Of a DNA stretch of 44,290 bases, positions 9,301-16,845 are shown piece by piece. The position numbers and the translations under genes are program-made. Each line of letters begins with the position of its first letter. The stretch's first letter is position 1. The stretch lies in the IMG/VR virus record IMGVR_UViG_3300030109_004106, positions 12,934 to 57,223 of that record. One strand, 5' to 3'. This DNA comes from a virus. Below the pieces are notes generated by a model. That model searched no databases and was not told the DNA's origin. It saw only the letters and a program-made list of their open reading frames with translations.

Positions 9301-11092
9301 CATAATCTAACAGTTCGGCTTGGCTTTTGTTTTTAAATATAGAGTTTAATTCTTGTTTTTTTCTATCTTTCTTTTTATTGAGAATATCAATTCTTTTTTG
9401 AACGTATGGTTTTGTTTTATCATCTGTGTTTTCAAGATCTCTTTTTGCATTTTCTATAGATTCATTTAATTCCGCAACTTCAGCTCTCCATTTTTCAGGA
9501 GCCAAAACATATTGCACTTGTTCTCTATCGGTTTTGGTCACAGCTCTTGTTGAACCAGCTATTGGTCCACCCATCAACCCTCCGATTAAACCATCGTTTA
9601 AAGCCCCCCTGTAATAGTCTCTAAAAGTTTTTTCATCACCATATATTAACTGATCTGAGGCTTGCTGTATATTGTTTGTTACACCCTCAGCAACAGCTTC
9701 ACCAGCAAAACCACCCACAAAACCTCTAACACCTCTTTCAAGAAAACCTCTATTTGCTTCTTTTACAATCTCTTTTTTAGCCCCACTTTTAATTAATCCA
9801 GCAGAATATCTAAGAGCAGTACCACCAATTAACTCCCCAACAAACTCTCCTCCAGCTTTTATAGCTGAGTTTAACCTTATATCATTCATTACCTCGTCTG
9901 TTAGTTCTTCTGCTTCAAACCTTTCTGTAACAGCCTTAGTGTATTCGTCGCCATAAACACCCGTTCCTAAAGCCACACCAGCTACATATGGATTTGCTCC
10001 GGCTAATACTACAGAATATATATTTGAAAACGCTTGCTCACCAGCTAATCCACCAGCTTTTGAATATTCCCCTCTTTCTATAAGATCAATAACACTTAAC
10101 TCTTTACCTTCTTCATCATATTCTTTTATTGCAAATTTATTCAGTTCACTTTGAACCACATCAAAAGCTCTTAAATCTGTTAACTCTCCAGATGCCATCA
10201 TTTCTTCACGTGTTTTACCTTCTTGTATACCTTTAGCTAGCTTTTCACTTTCAATAGCTTTTATAGGTCCTTCTATAAATAAATCGGTTGCTCTGTTAGC
10301 TAATTGAGTGCCCCAACCAACCATCCAATCAGGCATAAATGAATATGCTTTTTCAACAAAGCCCGCATCATCGTGATATAATTCTGGATTATTCTTTATG
10401 TGCATGAACCTTTCTCTCGAATTCATTTCACCAAGTTGAACTGGAGCAAGGTATGCGTTGGCTATTTGATCTGCTCTTTCTTCATCACTAAGATCAGCAT
10501 TATTTTGTATTGATATAATGCGATCATTTATAGTTACTGGTTTTGCACCTGGAAATCTATTTTCAAATTCTTCTAAGTTTTCAACCTCAATCTTAACTGA
10601 CTCACCGTGAATTAAATACTCAGTAAACCTACTTGGTTTTTTGTTTTTATAAGTTTTATCATAAAGTTCTTGATACTTTTTTATTTCATCTAATCCAATT
10701 ATACTACCTAAAAACTCATCAAAATCTGTATCATTTTTTATATCAACATTTATATCTCCTCTTGCTACTTGCTTAACAAACTCTTCATCGTTAAACAAAG
10801 CAACCATTTCTTCTTTAGATTTTTCACTAACAATAGATAAATCACTATTTCCTATAGCATAGTAGCCCTGATTAATAGTAGATGAATCCAAAGAACCATC
10901 TTCCAAGTTGAAACCCGTATTTTCTTGTTGATTGTTTTGGGACTGATTCGTCCCTTGCGACTTTCCCACCTCATCAGATATTAGAGTTGGGTTATATTCT
11001 CCGTATAATTCGAAAAATTTTTCTTCATATTCAGGTGCAACATTTTTGAAATATGTTTTACCTTCAAAATCAAATTGATATCTTTTGTCCAT
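3320..11092 (-). CDS. Giant polyvalent virion protein: zincin, HAD phosphatase and C-terminal zinc knuckle
   Basis: This 2590-aa protein has a modular layout typical of large polyvalent proteins, which phages are thought to inject with their DNA. Residues 1-35 hold a short module starting FDFEGKTYF. At 458-515 lie Gly-zipper segments (GFVGGFAGEAVAEG, GLIGGLMGG) that may insert into membranes. A zincin motif HEILH sits at 730-734. Around 1700-1840 lies a HAD-like phosphatase: DFDET at 1700-1704, LTARAP at 1777-1782, Lys1815, and FVDDALPN at 1832-1839. A hydrophobic segment spans about 2337-2364. A highly charged Lys/Glu helix leads into a zinc knuckle with Cys2565, Cys2575, Cys2586 and His2589. 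I see no RNA-polymerase motif, unlike the giant proteins of gut crAss phages. It follows two other internal-virion-type genes. Enzyme activities are inferred from motifs only. Confidence 0.85.
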   Translation of the reverse strand: MDKRYQFDFEGKTYFKNVAPEYEEKFFELYGEYNPTLISDEVGKSQGTNQSQNNQQENTGFNLEDGSLDSSTINQGYYAIGNSDLSIVSEKSKEEMVALFNDEEFVKQVARGDINVDIKNDTDFDEFLGSIIGLDEIKKYQELYDKTYKNKKPSRFTEYLIHGESVKIEVENLEEFENRFPGAKPVTINDRIISIQNNADLSDEERADQIANAYLAPVQLGEMNSRERFMHIKNNPELYHDDAGFVEKAYSFMPDWMVGWGTQLANRATDLFIEGPIKAIESEKLAKGIQEGKTREEMMASGELTDLRAFDVVQSELNKFAIKEYDEEGKELSVIDLIERGEYSKAGGLAGEQAFSNIYSVVLAGANPYVAGVALGTGVYGDEYTKAVTERFEAEELTDEVMNDIRLNSAIKAGGEFVGELIGGTALRYSAGLIKSGAKKEIVKEANRGFLERGVRGFVGGFAGEAVAEGVTNNIQQASDQLIYGDEKTFRDYYRGALNDGLIGGLMGGPIAGSTRAVTKTDREQVQYVLAPEKWRAEVAELNESIENAKRDLENTDDKTKPYVQKRIDILNKKKDRKKQELNSIFKNKSQAELLDYANTIDERNNQIDLAFKENISDEGRQAARDAIKQLNAKLNQETDGFVDEAFEEYVGDVFKGREILDKRGVKWGFGSKSKLKSFETTDKYIKTIKEETGADATGAEGLFYDGKTKTIYIDKQKAAEVGALNVYAHEILHYVMSRNFKTDNESMKPMVDALKQYLVTSGNQRVIDRIENRMRGNGDIDADGQFKEGKMEEYFEILSDLMDTRTHGNYVKLDKNKTGSLIKPFKDFVVGLGFKKVNLTDGEAIFDFIKTYSTNINRSGILGEITKRGITRVKLETDIKGVEKADKKKTTKPTVKESRDSKPAVDKLAVDPKTNKNYTQQEWDRVGADRAIKTLKKQDLMDNLIAAKYKVKDVPPSFVDDVLGSREFLNMINRFNRGRRGKVDENDSLFGYIQGQLRFRADDIFKEAGVGQVPKGKKVETDARTTEGKTREVADVDTSMETFTDNINYFETEVQPENTESKAEQSKLRKEIGIGNLGKGEIFKKVRTALATSKAADEKGFIRDYEKNLASLLEPTIARILNDPSKLKKFRKGILEAIPIKTLVQMQKFLPEKIFVKDHGRQTNLTNLSKFVEKGLLPADILNNTPESKKRRAAGVRVYERLNTTTGQFENYIDAPVVDPKTGKRSGTRGNNRAKVISEVSKAIGRDATPEALTPEFVEDYLNIKNLKGKITPGKVIENISEQIERSPALKFSKGAGQVDNIIAQVDPNFEQDGISHIDKILEQVLGEGEGIYRHRTKDEVDNFFYDVENVLIPNLPVDLVTRTVIRPSNRIFGKNRGGDKIVVDGKETTINDYYNKKRADIFEDIKGGGYLTPKQRIAKGLDPLKVGKPFTGKGKNYKYGKTYGDIFGKTAAAILKSEKDGTAKRANEIHKSMHGQFWQRIHNSLQQDPSNAKVWGNYLSLVGQDTEHPHRMGAEYLGHSANPKGYKGKLYEWEHSMQATRSYLYLLHSSLGGYDFNTAYELVMKDFKLIALDNFDNQKLNNAKRGKSMGPGWNLLIDSWLDRYFHPDVAKIREGINPKNITHISGKTFAEVYNINSDGKPAVIKKSQSDINKVNNAIDAFNKQAELIRKQNKAIQADLEARGYTFVDSEKRGMSTFDFDETVGVSENFVIAKKGNDVQRIASNEWPFVGEQLAKDGYEFDFSDFNKVTKGKPGPLFDKMKNQIKKYGPENVFILTARAPQSEQAIHDWLASNGINIPRKNVTGLGNSTGQAKADWMLQKFAEGYNDMYFVDDALPNVKAVKDVLEQLDIKSKVVQAKIKFSKQAPLDFNTILEQSKGVYAGKRFSAQEARKMGVGKGRLKFFVPPSAEDFKGLVYSFLGRGKEGDAHAAWFKKHLFDPFAKGIRGWNTYKQAMSDDYQAVKKQFKTVGKKLNKKAPGTVFTNDNAIRVYLWDKAGFEIPGITESQIQKLVNHVNNNSDLKNFADALSVISRVPEGYVQPEGYWAVQSIASDLSNTVLKAGRKDYIAEWIQNKNIIFSEENLNKIEAIYGTDFRDALENMLYRMETGTNRPGGKSKQVNMWLDWINGSVAATMFFNIRSAALQTISTVNFINMSDNNLFKAGAAFANQPQYWKDFAFIFNSPMLKQRRAGLQIDVSASEITKAFNEGKSRPEAILAYLLEKGFKPTQIADSFAISAGGAGFYRNRVNTYLKKGMSQVEAKKQAFLDFQEVAEETQQSSRPDLISMQQAGPMGRLILAWQNTPMQMTRLTKKALSDLVKRRKTPGYNQIQSDMGNISSIIYYGVAQNLIFGALQTGLMFLLFGWDEDEERKKKLELRTLNGALDTLLRGTGIYGAAVSTLKNVLLKWKEEREGPAWKRDDWNIAQEAINLSPPIGSKMRKLIGAIRTEKYNKGVSKEIGFRIENPNLSIAANWTEALTNIPVARVVNKANNVEEALNSNNDIWQRVALVSGWSRWSVGVEDEELKAAKESVKEKREKKKEEERKKKREEKKKEEQRKAPKRYKCRKRKADGNRCKNTTTHSSQYCYAHR

Positions 11093-11125
11093 ACTGTATC
11101 GTTAGTTACCCGTGTTAATATTTAG

Positions 11126-13228
11126 TTATGTAATGTTTTGTAGTGTACCAGCGTTTATACCGCCTTCACCACCTTGTATATGCTTCATTAAAGCATCAGC
11201 ATATTTTTTATCTGTTTCAATAGCGTTAATGAATTTGTCAAATGCTTTTTTCTGTGCTTCAGTTGCACTATTTCTAAACCACTGCATAGGGGTTTTCGTA
11301 AATTTTTTCTTTTGCTCTGGATACCACTTATATTTACCGTTTTCTAATTTAAATCTACCAAAATTCATATCTCCCGCACTAGAATCAATAATAATATCTG
11401 TTCCAGAAACTTTAACACCATCAACCTTAACCATTCCACCCGCTATCTCAGCTGTTATTGGTCTACCATTTTCTAATATATTAGCTTTACCTGGACCATC
11501 ACCCATAACACTAAGATTACTCATCTCAGTATAATTAGTTGTGTATTGATTTTCTTGATTATTTTTAGATTGATTGTTGTTTTGTTTTTTAGGCTTGTTT
11601 TTATTTTCACCATCTTTATTATCTTTTAAACGAACAGCGTTTCTTACTTGGCCTTTTTCGTTTATTATATATTTTTGGACAGTTCCATCTTCACTAGTAA
11701 TTTCAAACTCAGAGTCTCCGTTTTTAATAGCATCTTGATAACCTTTTACAAAATCTGGTTGTAAATTAAACACCTTATTACTTCCGGGGTTTTCCGGATC
11801 TGGTGCAACAAAGCTAGTGTTCCCGTTTTTTAAAGCCTCATCATAAGCTAGCTGGATTTCTTTGTTATTCAAAACATTATACTCTTCTTTTGGATTAGTA
11901 AGCGGCTTGTAATTTCCTTCATCAAGTGGCTGTACATTTCCATACCTGTTTATTAGTTCGTCTCTTTCTTCTTTACTTTTAGCATCGTTAAGCATATCAG
12001 ATAGTTTTTTATCACCAACTGTAATATTATCATATCTACTTGAAGAAAACTCATCTTCGTCAGTGTTTAATACTATTTCTGAAGGAAAATCATCACTACT
12101 TGTTCCATCACCTGTTCCATCACCTGTTCCACCACCAGGTGTTGATTTTATATATCTACCACCTTTTGTAAATTCGTAACCAGGAGCTGTTGTTGTTCTA
12201 CCTTCAACACCGTTGTTCCAGTTTTGTTTTAAATATCCTGTAAAATAGTTAATCATTTCTTGATTAGCTAGATTAGCATATTGAGGATTGTTTATAAGCT
12301 CCATAGCTATTTGTTGAGCATCTTCTGGTGTCACATTACCACCGTTAGTATCTAAAGCCTCAATAGTTTCTTGAGATATACCTAAGCTAGCGTAATCTTG
12401 TGATTGAATTTTTTGCATTAAATCTTGATAAAAAGAAGTAGTACCAAACATGTTGTCAAACGCAACAGACTTTCTATTAGAAGTATCATTTAAAAGAGTG
12501 TTTAACTGTTGTTTTATTAGGCCTTCTGGAAACTCAACATTTTCACCTTCTTTAACCTTTAAAGATGCCTCAGTTATTTTATCTGCTAATCCACCTAGTC
12601 CAGCTTTAAAACCTGAGTCAAATAAATTTTTATCTATATTTTGATTTATGGTAGATATAGAAGTCCACTCTCCATTTATCATAACTCCCATACGTCCTTT
12701 ATCAGCACAGTTTGGCTCGTCATCTGGACAAACCTTTTGAACTAATCTACTATTATCTTTTAGTAAATCTAAATAAGCTTGTCCTTCTGGTGTTCCAGAA
12801 AAATAAGAACTAAGTGCCTCGCCTTCAGCGTTATCACCTACAGATAGCTCAGACAAGTTTAATCTTAAATCTTTATACTCAGCATAATCTTGAGCTTTCA
12901 TGTTTAAATCTCGTATAGATAAAGCTCTACCTTTATTACCACCTAACAAGTAGCCTTTTTTACCTTCCATTAGATTATCGTATAAAGCATCGTACTCAGA
13001 AGATGGCAGATGACCAGCTTCATCTAAAACCTTTTGAGCATAACCTTGATACTCCTGGTTTTTAGTGTTAACATAATTAGTAAAACCATCTGCCACACCT
13101 TGTATAGCGGTTGTTGTTCCAACGGTTCCAAACATTTTAGCTGCACCTAAATCTTGTTTAGCTCTACCTATAGCAGCTTCGCCTGCTATTAATGCACCAC
13201 CTAATGAAGTTGAAGTTTTTTTAGCCAT
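11126..13228 (-). CDS. Internal or injected virion protein (700 aa)
   Basis: The 700-aa protein begins with an Ala/Gly-rich helix (LGGALIAGEAAIGRAKQDLG), has a long helical middle, a Gly/Asp linker TPGGGTGDGTGDGTSSDD near residue 365, and then a charged C-terminal half. A KPKKQNNNQSKNNQEN low-complexity stretch precedes a final small beta region. A single CPDDEPNC pair near residue 166 may form a disulfide. No catalytic motif is visible. It sits between a 329-aa Ala/Gln-rich protein and the 2590-aa polyvalent protein. In podoviruses this position after the tail genes is where the ejected core proteins lie, so I infer an internal virion protein. I cannot name a family. Confidence 0.7.
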   Translation of the reverse strand: MAKKTSTSLGGALIAGEAAIGRAKQDLGAAKMFGTVGTTTAIQGVADGFTNYVNTKNQEYQGYAQKVLDEAGHLPSSEYDALYDNLMEGKKGYLLGGNKGRALSIRDLNMKAQDYAEYKDLRLNLSELSVGDNAEGEALSSYFSGTPEGQAYLDLLKDNSRLVQKVCPDDEPNCADKGRMGVMINGEWTSISTINQNIDKNLFDSGFKAGLGGLADKITEASLKVKEGENVEFPEGLIKQQLNTLLNDTSNRKSVAFDNMFGTTSFYQDLMQKIQSQDYASLGISQETIEALDTNGGNVTPEDAQQIAMELINNPQYANLANQEMINYFTGYLKQNWNNGVEGRTTTAPGYEFTKGGRYIKSTPGGGTGDGTGDGTSSDDFPSEIVLNTDEDEFSSSRYDNITVGDKKLSDMLNDAKSKEERDELINRYGNVQPLDEGNYKPLTNPKEEYNVLNNKEIQLAYDEALKNGNTSFVAPDPENPGSNKVFNLQPDFVKGYQDAIKNGDSEFEITSEDGTVQKYIINEKGQVRNAVRLKDNKDGENKNKPKKQNNNQSKNNQENQYTTNYTEMSNLSVMGDGPGKANILENGRPITAEIAGGMVKVDGVKVSGTDIIIDSSAGDMNFGRFKLENGKYKWYPEQKKKFTKTPMQWFRNSATEAQKKAFDKFINAIETDKKYADALMKHIQGGEGGINAGTLQNIT

Positions 13229-13247
13229 ATTATTTAAGTTAATTTTT

Positions 13248-14237
13248 TTAGTAAGCTAAACCTTGTTCGTCAGCTTCTTCTCTATAGTTTGTTGTATACA
13301 TTTTACCATTCCACTCAAATGTTCCACCAGCACCCTGTAGAATTCTAGCCGCTCTAAAAGCCTCTTCAAAAGATGTGCCAGTTCCTAGAAGATCTGTGTT
13401 TTCACCAACAGAGCCAACCACCTTAGGTGTTTCGACACCCAGGTTAAGTGCTTTACGTTGTCCTGCTAATGTGTCTTGTAATTTATCTAGTGCTGTTGGA
13501 TTAGTATCTGTTAAAAACCTTCCACCGCCTCCTTCTGGAACCGTTATATCACTAGGAATACCTCCACTTCCTTGACGATTAAATATACTACCTAAAGCAC
13601 CAGCTTCTACACCAGCCAATGCGGCTTGGCCTACGCCCTGTATCATTCCACCTATCGCAGCTGTTTTGGCCATTTTAGCTTGAGCCTGTCTATTTAAAGC
13701 AGCAGCTCTTCTTTGTTGGGCCATACCTAGTAGTGTTTCTGTTCTTTGTCGTTCTAAACCTCTAGAGTATACTTCGCCTTGTCTTTCTAAGCTTTGTAGT
13801 TGACTAGCCATAGCTCTTTCAGATCTTTGATTAGTTGCTTCTTGTCTACCTATACTAGCGGCAGATCTTTGAGAAGCTAGTTGCCCTTGTTGTGCTAGCG
13901 ATTGAGCTAGTGCTGCTATACCACTTCCACCAGCAGCCTCTCTTAAGCCTGACATTATATTAGCTTGACTTTGAGCAAATTGTTGTCTTGAAAACTCTGC
14001 TTCTTTTTGGTTTATAGTCAAGTCTTCCATAACGTTCTCCATGTTTAAATATGGATTACTAGTATCTAAATTTTTATAAGCATCTAGTTGTTGTTGGTAT
14101 TCCGCTTTAGCTCTTCTATTTTGTCTTCTAGCTCTACGCTGTTCTTTTTGAGCTGCCCTCATATTTAATATACCACCACCTATTGAGGTTAAGGCTCCAA
14201 TTCCTGCTGTGGCTATTCCTACTGCTACAAATGACAT
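13248..14237 (-). CDS. Ala/Gln/Arg-rich internal virion protein (ejection-type)
   Basis: The 329-aa protein starts with a Gly/Ala hydrophobic helix (IATAGIGALTSIGGGIL) that could enter a membrane. A very basic helix follows (QKEQRRARRQNRRAKAEYQQQ, 31-51), then a long Ala/Gln/Arg coiled-coil-like region to about 190, and a second Gly/Ala hydrophobic stretch. Composition and order resemble podovirus internal core or DNA-ejection proteins. The C-terminus has FEEAFRAARILQGAGGTFEW followed by NGK.Y.T, a compact motif I have seen at the ends of other phage virion proteins and whose role is unknown to me. It lies two bases after the cupin gene and directly upstream of the other two large internal proteins. 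Confidence 0.75.
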   Translation of the reverse strand: MSFVAVGIATAGIGALTSIGGGILNMRAAQKEQRRARRQNRRAKAEYQQQLDAYKNLDTSNPYLNMENVMEDLTINQKEAEFSRQQFAQSQANIMSGLREAAGGSGIAALAQSLAQQGQLASQRSAASIGRQEATNQRSERAMASQLQSLERQGEVYSRGLERQRTETLLGMAQQRRAAALNRQAQAKMAKTAAIGGMIQGVGQAALAGVEAGALGSIFNRQGSGGIPSDITVPEGGGGRFLTDTNPTALDKLQDTLAGQRKALNLGVETPKVVGSVGENTDLLGTGTSFEEAFRAARILQGAGGTFEWNGKMYTTNYREEADEQGLAY

Positions 14238-14239
14238 AG

Positions 14240-14737
14240 TTATTTATTTTTATTATTAATATATTCGTTATATTCTTCGTAACTTAAAGCTACGATATTT
14301 TTTTCTAACTCCTTAACATCTTCTATGTTGCTGGGATTTTTATGAGTATTATACCAGCAAGATTTTTCATGAGAATATAAAACTCTTTTTTCACCTGGCT
14401 CTGCTATTATAAAACAAGGAGCTATATATTCTTTAGTGCCCTTTTCACTAACAACACTAAGATGTCCTTCTAATAAAAAACACATGTGAAGATGTTTATG
14501 TATAGCTCCAATAACAACGGTATCTTTAAACATTGTCATTTTTCTAACGTAAACACCATCCATAAAAAAATGTTCTATTGGTATATGTTCACTATCTGTT
14601 ACTATTGGATTATCCTCTGTACCCGCTATTATAGTTTCATTATCAGCTATAGATTTTAGTTTACTTTCTAATTCAGTAACAGACTTTCTAAAATCTTTAC
14701 TAAGTTTAAAACTTGTAAGATCTATTATTTTATTCAT
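14240..14737 (-). CDS. Cupin-fold protein in the tail gene cluster
   Basis: The 165-aa protein contains a cupin-like core: a turn GAIHKHLHMCFLLEGHLSVV at 77-96 with three alternate histidines (80, 82, 84), then YIAPCFIIAEPGEKRVLYSH (104-123), with a further His132. The histidines are placed as in metal-binding cupins, though the canonical second motif is not strict. Residues 1-40 form a charged helix. Cupin-like proteins are seen in other marine phages near tail genes. Whether they are enzymes or structural is not known to me. A copy of ATGTAACTATA lies 21 bases before the start, after the stop of the 118-aa gene, which may mark separate transcription of this gene and the injected proteins behind it. 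Confidence 0.75.
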   Translation of the reverse strand: MNKIIDLTSFKLSKDFRKSVTELESKLKSIADNETIIAGTEDNPIVTDSEHIPIEHFFMDGVYVRKMTMFKDTVVIGAIHKHLHMCFLLEGHLSVVSEKGTKEYIAPCFIIAEPGEKRVLYSHEKSCWYNTHKNPSNIEDVKELEKNIVALSYEEYNEYINNKNK

Positions 14738-14758
14738 TTAATTAAATTTAACTACTAA

Positions 14759-14769
14759 TATAGTTACAT
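14759..14769 (-). promoter_or_regulatory. Copy of intergenic motif ATGTAACTATA before the cupin gene
   Basis: An exact 11-base copy on the minus strand between the stop of the 118-aa gene (14780) and the cupin start (14737), 21 bases ahead of the ATG. Confidence 0.45.
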
Positions 14770-14779
14770 TTTTTAGCGT

Positions 14780-15136
14780 TTATTTACTACTTTCTACTAC
14801 TTCACAGAAAGCTGAGTACATTTCTGCTTTAGAAGAGCTTGAGTTTACAAAGTTAACCATACCGTAATAACCTTTTATAGAACTGGTATTCACTACTTTG
14901 CTTTTTACAAAAAATATAAAGCTATCTACGCTAGGTTCAGAACCTTCAAAATCGCATTTTACAGAAGCAACGTTGCTATTAATCTGTATATCTTGTATTT
15001 TACCAACTAAATTATAACTACTAGACGAAGTAAACTCAGTGTCTTGTATATCTTGAGTTACACTGTAGTAAACAGTATCACCTATTTCTACTGATGAGTT
15101 TAGCGGAGCCGGAAGTTTTAATATTACGTAAGACAT
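14780..15136 (-). CDS. Small beta-rich virion-type protein (118 aa)
   Basis: The protein starts MSYVILKLPAPLNSSVEIGD and continues as a series of short strands separated by Ser/Asn-rich turns. KGYYGMVNFVNSSSSKAEMY near the C-terminus is followed by a final FCEVVESS strand. It has no membrane helix. Its 118 residues sit between a 557-aa beta-rich tail protein, 13 bases away, and the cupin gene. I recall similar small proteins in uncultured marine phages without assigned roles. The early VEIGDTVYY looks like the edge of a small beta-barrel. A minor tail component is the best guess from position. Confidence 0.65.
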   Translation of the reverse strand: MSYVILKLPAPLNSSVEIGDTVYYSVTQDIQDTEFTSSSSYNLVGKIQDIQINSNVASVKCDFEGSEPSVDSFIFFVKSKVVNTSSIKGYYGMVNFVNSSSSKAEMYSAFCEVVESSK

Positions 15137-15149
15137 GTTTTAATTATAT

Positions 15150-16823
15150 TTACGAGACTATAGTGTTTAAATCTAAGGTTGATGTTAGATCACTAGTTCC
15201 CCATTTATTAATTACTAAGTTAAATGTAATGGTACATATACCGTTTGTTGTTTCACTGTTTGATAGAGCAACAGCAACATTATTTATTTCAAACTCAGTA
15301 CCGCTTTCGTTAGAATCTCCAGTATTAGAAAAATCTGATAAGTTTTCTGAAGTAGAGTAAACTGGTGTTTTTGTAATAGAAAAAGCTTTAGTACTAACAC
15401 CATCAAGAGTTATAGTTACTTGGTTTACTCTTTGAACTAAACCTTTGCTTTCTAATTCTGTATAGTTTTTGTTTGGCTCTCCTGAAAAAGATAAATAAAA
15501 ACTTTGATTACCAGAACCTGGCACTGTTTGGCCATTTATAGAAAAGCCTCTAGTAGTATCTGTAAACTTTAAATTTAAAGAAGGATTTAAATATTGATTT
15601 AAAGTAATAGTTGGATCTGTAGAAGGTACATTGTCACTTAATCCAGACGTAGAACTTACATTAATATAATACTTAGTTCCTCTAATAAACCTAGCAACTG
15701 CATCGTCAGCAGCTGTAACACTACTTGATAAAAGACATTCATTAGCGTTGTCAGTATCTGGATTTAACTCAAGAACTTTTACGGTTGATGTACCACTTAT
15801 TTCTTTCATTATAATTTGATCACCAACCTCAACACCAGTTAAACTATCAAATATTATTTTATTAGTACCACTAGCAGCCATGCTACCGTTAATTGCTGTT
15901 TGTATTATTTCTTTTGTTTTTGGAAATATTTGTTCGATGTTAAACACTCCGTTTGTAGGCACGTTGTCACTAACACATCTAACCGTGTTACCATTCTTAT
16001 CTATTGTTGTTTTGCTACTTGAGTTAAACTCTTTATTTCTATTTTCAAAAAAACTACCATCTTTAATAGTAGGTCCGTTTGCCTCGTTGTACGTGTTTGC
16101 TATAACAGTATTATCATCAGCATCGTAAGCTGTGTAAACAAATGGTGTTTCAGGGGTACCTACTATTCTAACATTTTTAGTTTCTCCATTAACACTAACT
16201 ATATCTAAAGGGCTAACAATAACTCTATCTATAAATAAAGATTTTGTTATTTTTTGTTTTAAAGGCAAAACAAGCTCATATGTAGGTGTAACACCTGTTC
16301 CAGTTAAATCTGTATTAGAAGATAAATAAACATCAAGTGTACAGTTTGTTATATTGCTACTAGAGTCTACTGTTGTAGATGTTTTTTTAAGCATCAACCT
16401 TGTATCTCCCTGCACAATAGCCATGGATGTGTTTTTAGAAACCTTAACACTTGGTGGCGCTATAAAAGCCTCATCACTTTTAGAAGCTAAAACTATTTGA
16501 GCTATTTTTTGCTGCTGACCTTGCATTGGTATTGTTCCAGATATACTATATGTTGTAACTTCGCTTGTTGTTCCAGATCCAGAAACTGTATTAGAAACTG
16601 ACATTGTTTTACTTTTAGAAATAAAACCATCTGTAGGCATCAAAACTCCTCTTGCTGTAAATAAAGTTTTTTCAGAGCTAGATATATTTTCATTACCCAC
16701 CCTACCCTTAATTGAAACGGCTGCTGCATTTACAGTTGTAGATAATAGCTTACCTGTAGATACTTTTAAATCTATAGAAAAATTAGAAGTTTGGCCCTGC
16801 CTAACTGAAAAACTTTGAAACAT
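15150..16823 (-). CDS. Beta-rich tail protein (557 aa)
   Basis: The 557-aa protein is nearly all Ser/Thr/Asn/Val with repeated beta strands and no long helix, as in tail appendage or tail-hub proteins. It starts MFQSFSVRQGQTSNFSIDL, a lead-in I associate with beta-sandwich virion proteins. Segments such as TGVEVGDQIIMKEISG and ITLNQYLNPSLNLKFTDTTRG suggest several small sandwich domains in tandem. No enzyme motif is visible. It lies between the 572-aa aromatic-rich protein and the 118-aa protein in the tail block. The tail assignment is inference from context and composition. Confidence 0.65.
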   Translation of the reverse strand: MFQSFSVRQGQTSNFSIDLKVSTGKLLSTTVNAAAVSIKGRVGNENISSSEKTLFTARGVLMPTDGFISKSKTMSVSNTVSGSGTTSEVTTYSISGTIPMQGQQQKIAQIVLASKSDEAFIAPPSVKVSKNTSMAIVQGDTRLMLKKTSTTVDSSSNITNCTLDVYLSSNTDLTGTGVTPTYELVLPLKQKITKSLFIDRVIVSPLDIVSVNGETKNVRIVGTPETPFVYTAYDADDNTVIANTYNEANGPTIKDGSFFENRNKEFNSSSKTTIDKNGNTVRCVSDNVPTNGVFNIEQIFPKTKEIIQTAINGSMAASGTNKIIFDSLTGVEVGDQIIMKEISGTSTVKVLELNPDTDNANECLLSSSVTAADDAVARFIRGTKYYINVSSTSGLSDNVPSTDPTITLNQYLNPSLNLKFTDTTRGFSINGQTVPGSGNQSFYLSFSGEPNKNYTELESKGLVQRVNQVTITLDGVSTKAFSITKTPVYSTSENLSDFSNTGDSNESGTEFEINNVAVALSNSETTNGICTITFNLVINKWGTSDLTSTLDLNTIVS

Positions 16824-16845
16824 TTGTTAATTATTTATATTACTA

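Noticed and set aside
3320-11092. Virion RNA polymerase in the giant gene, by analogy with gut crAss phages
   Set aside because: No DFDGD-like catalytic motif or other polymerase signature was seen; DFDET belongs to a HAD phosphatase.
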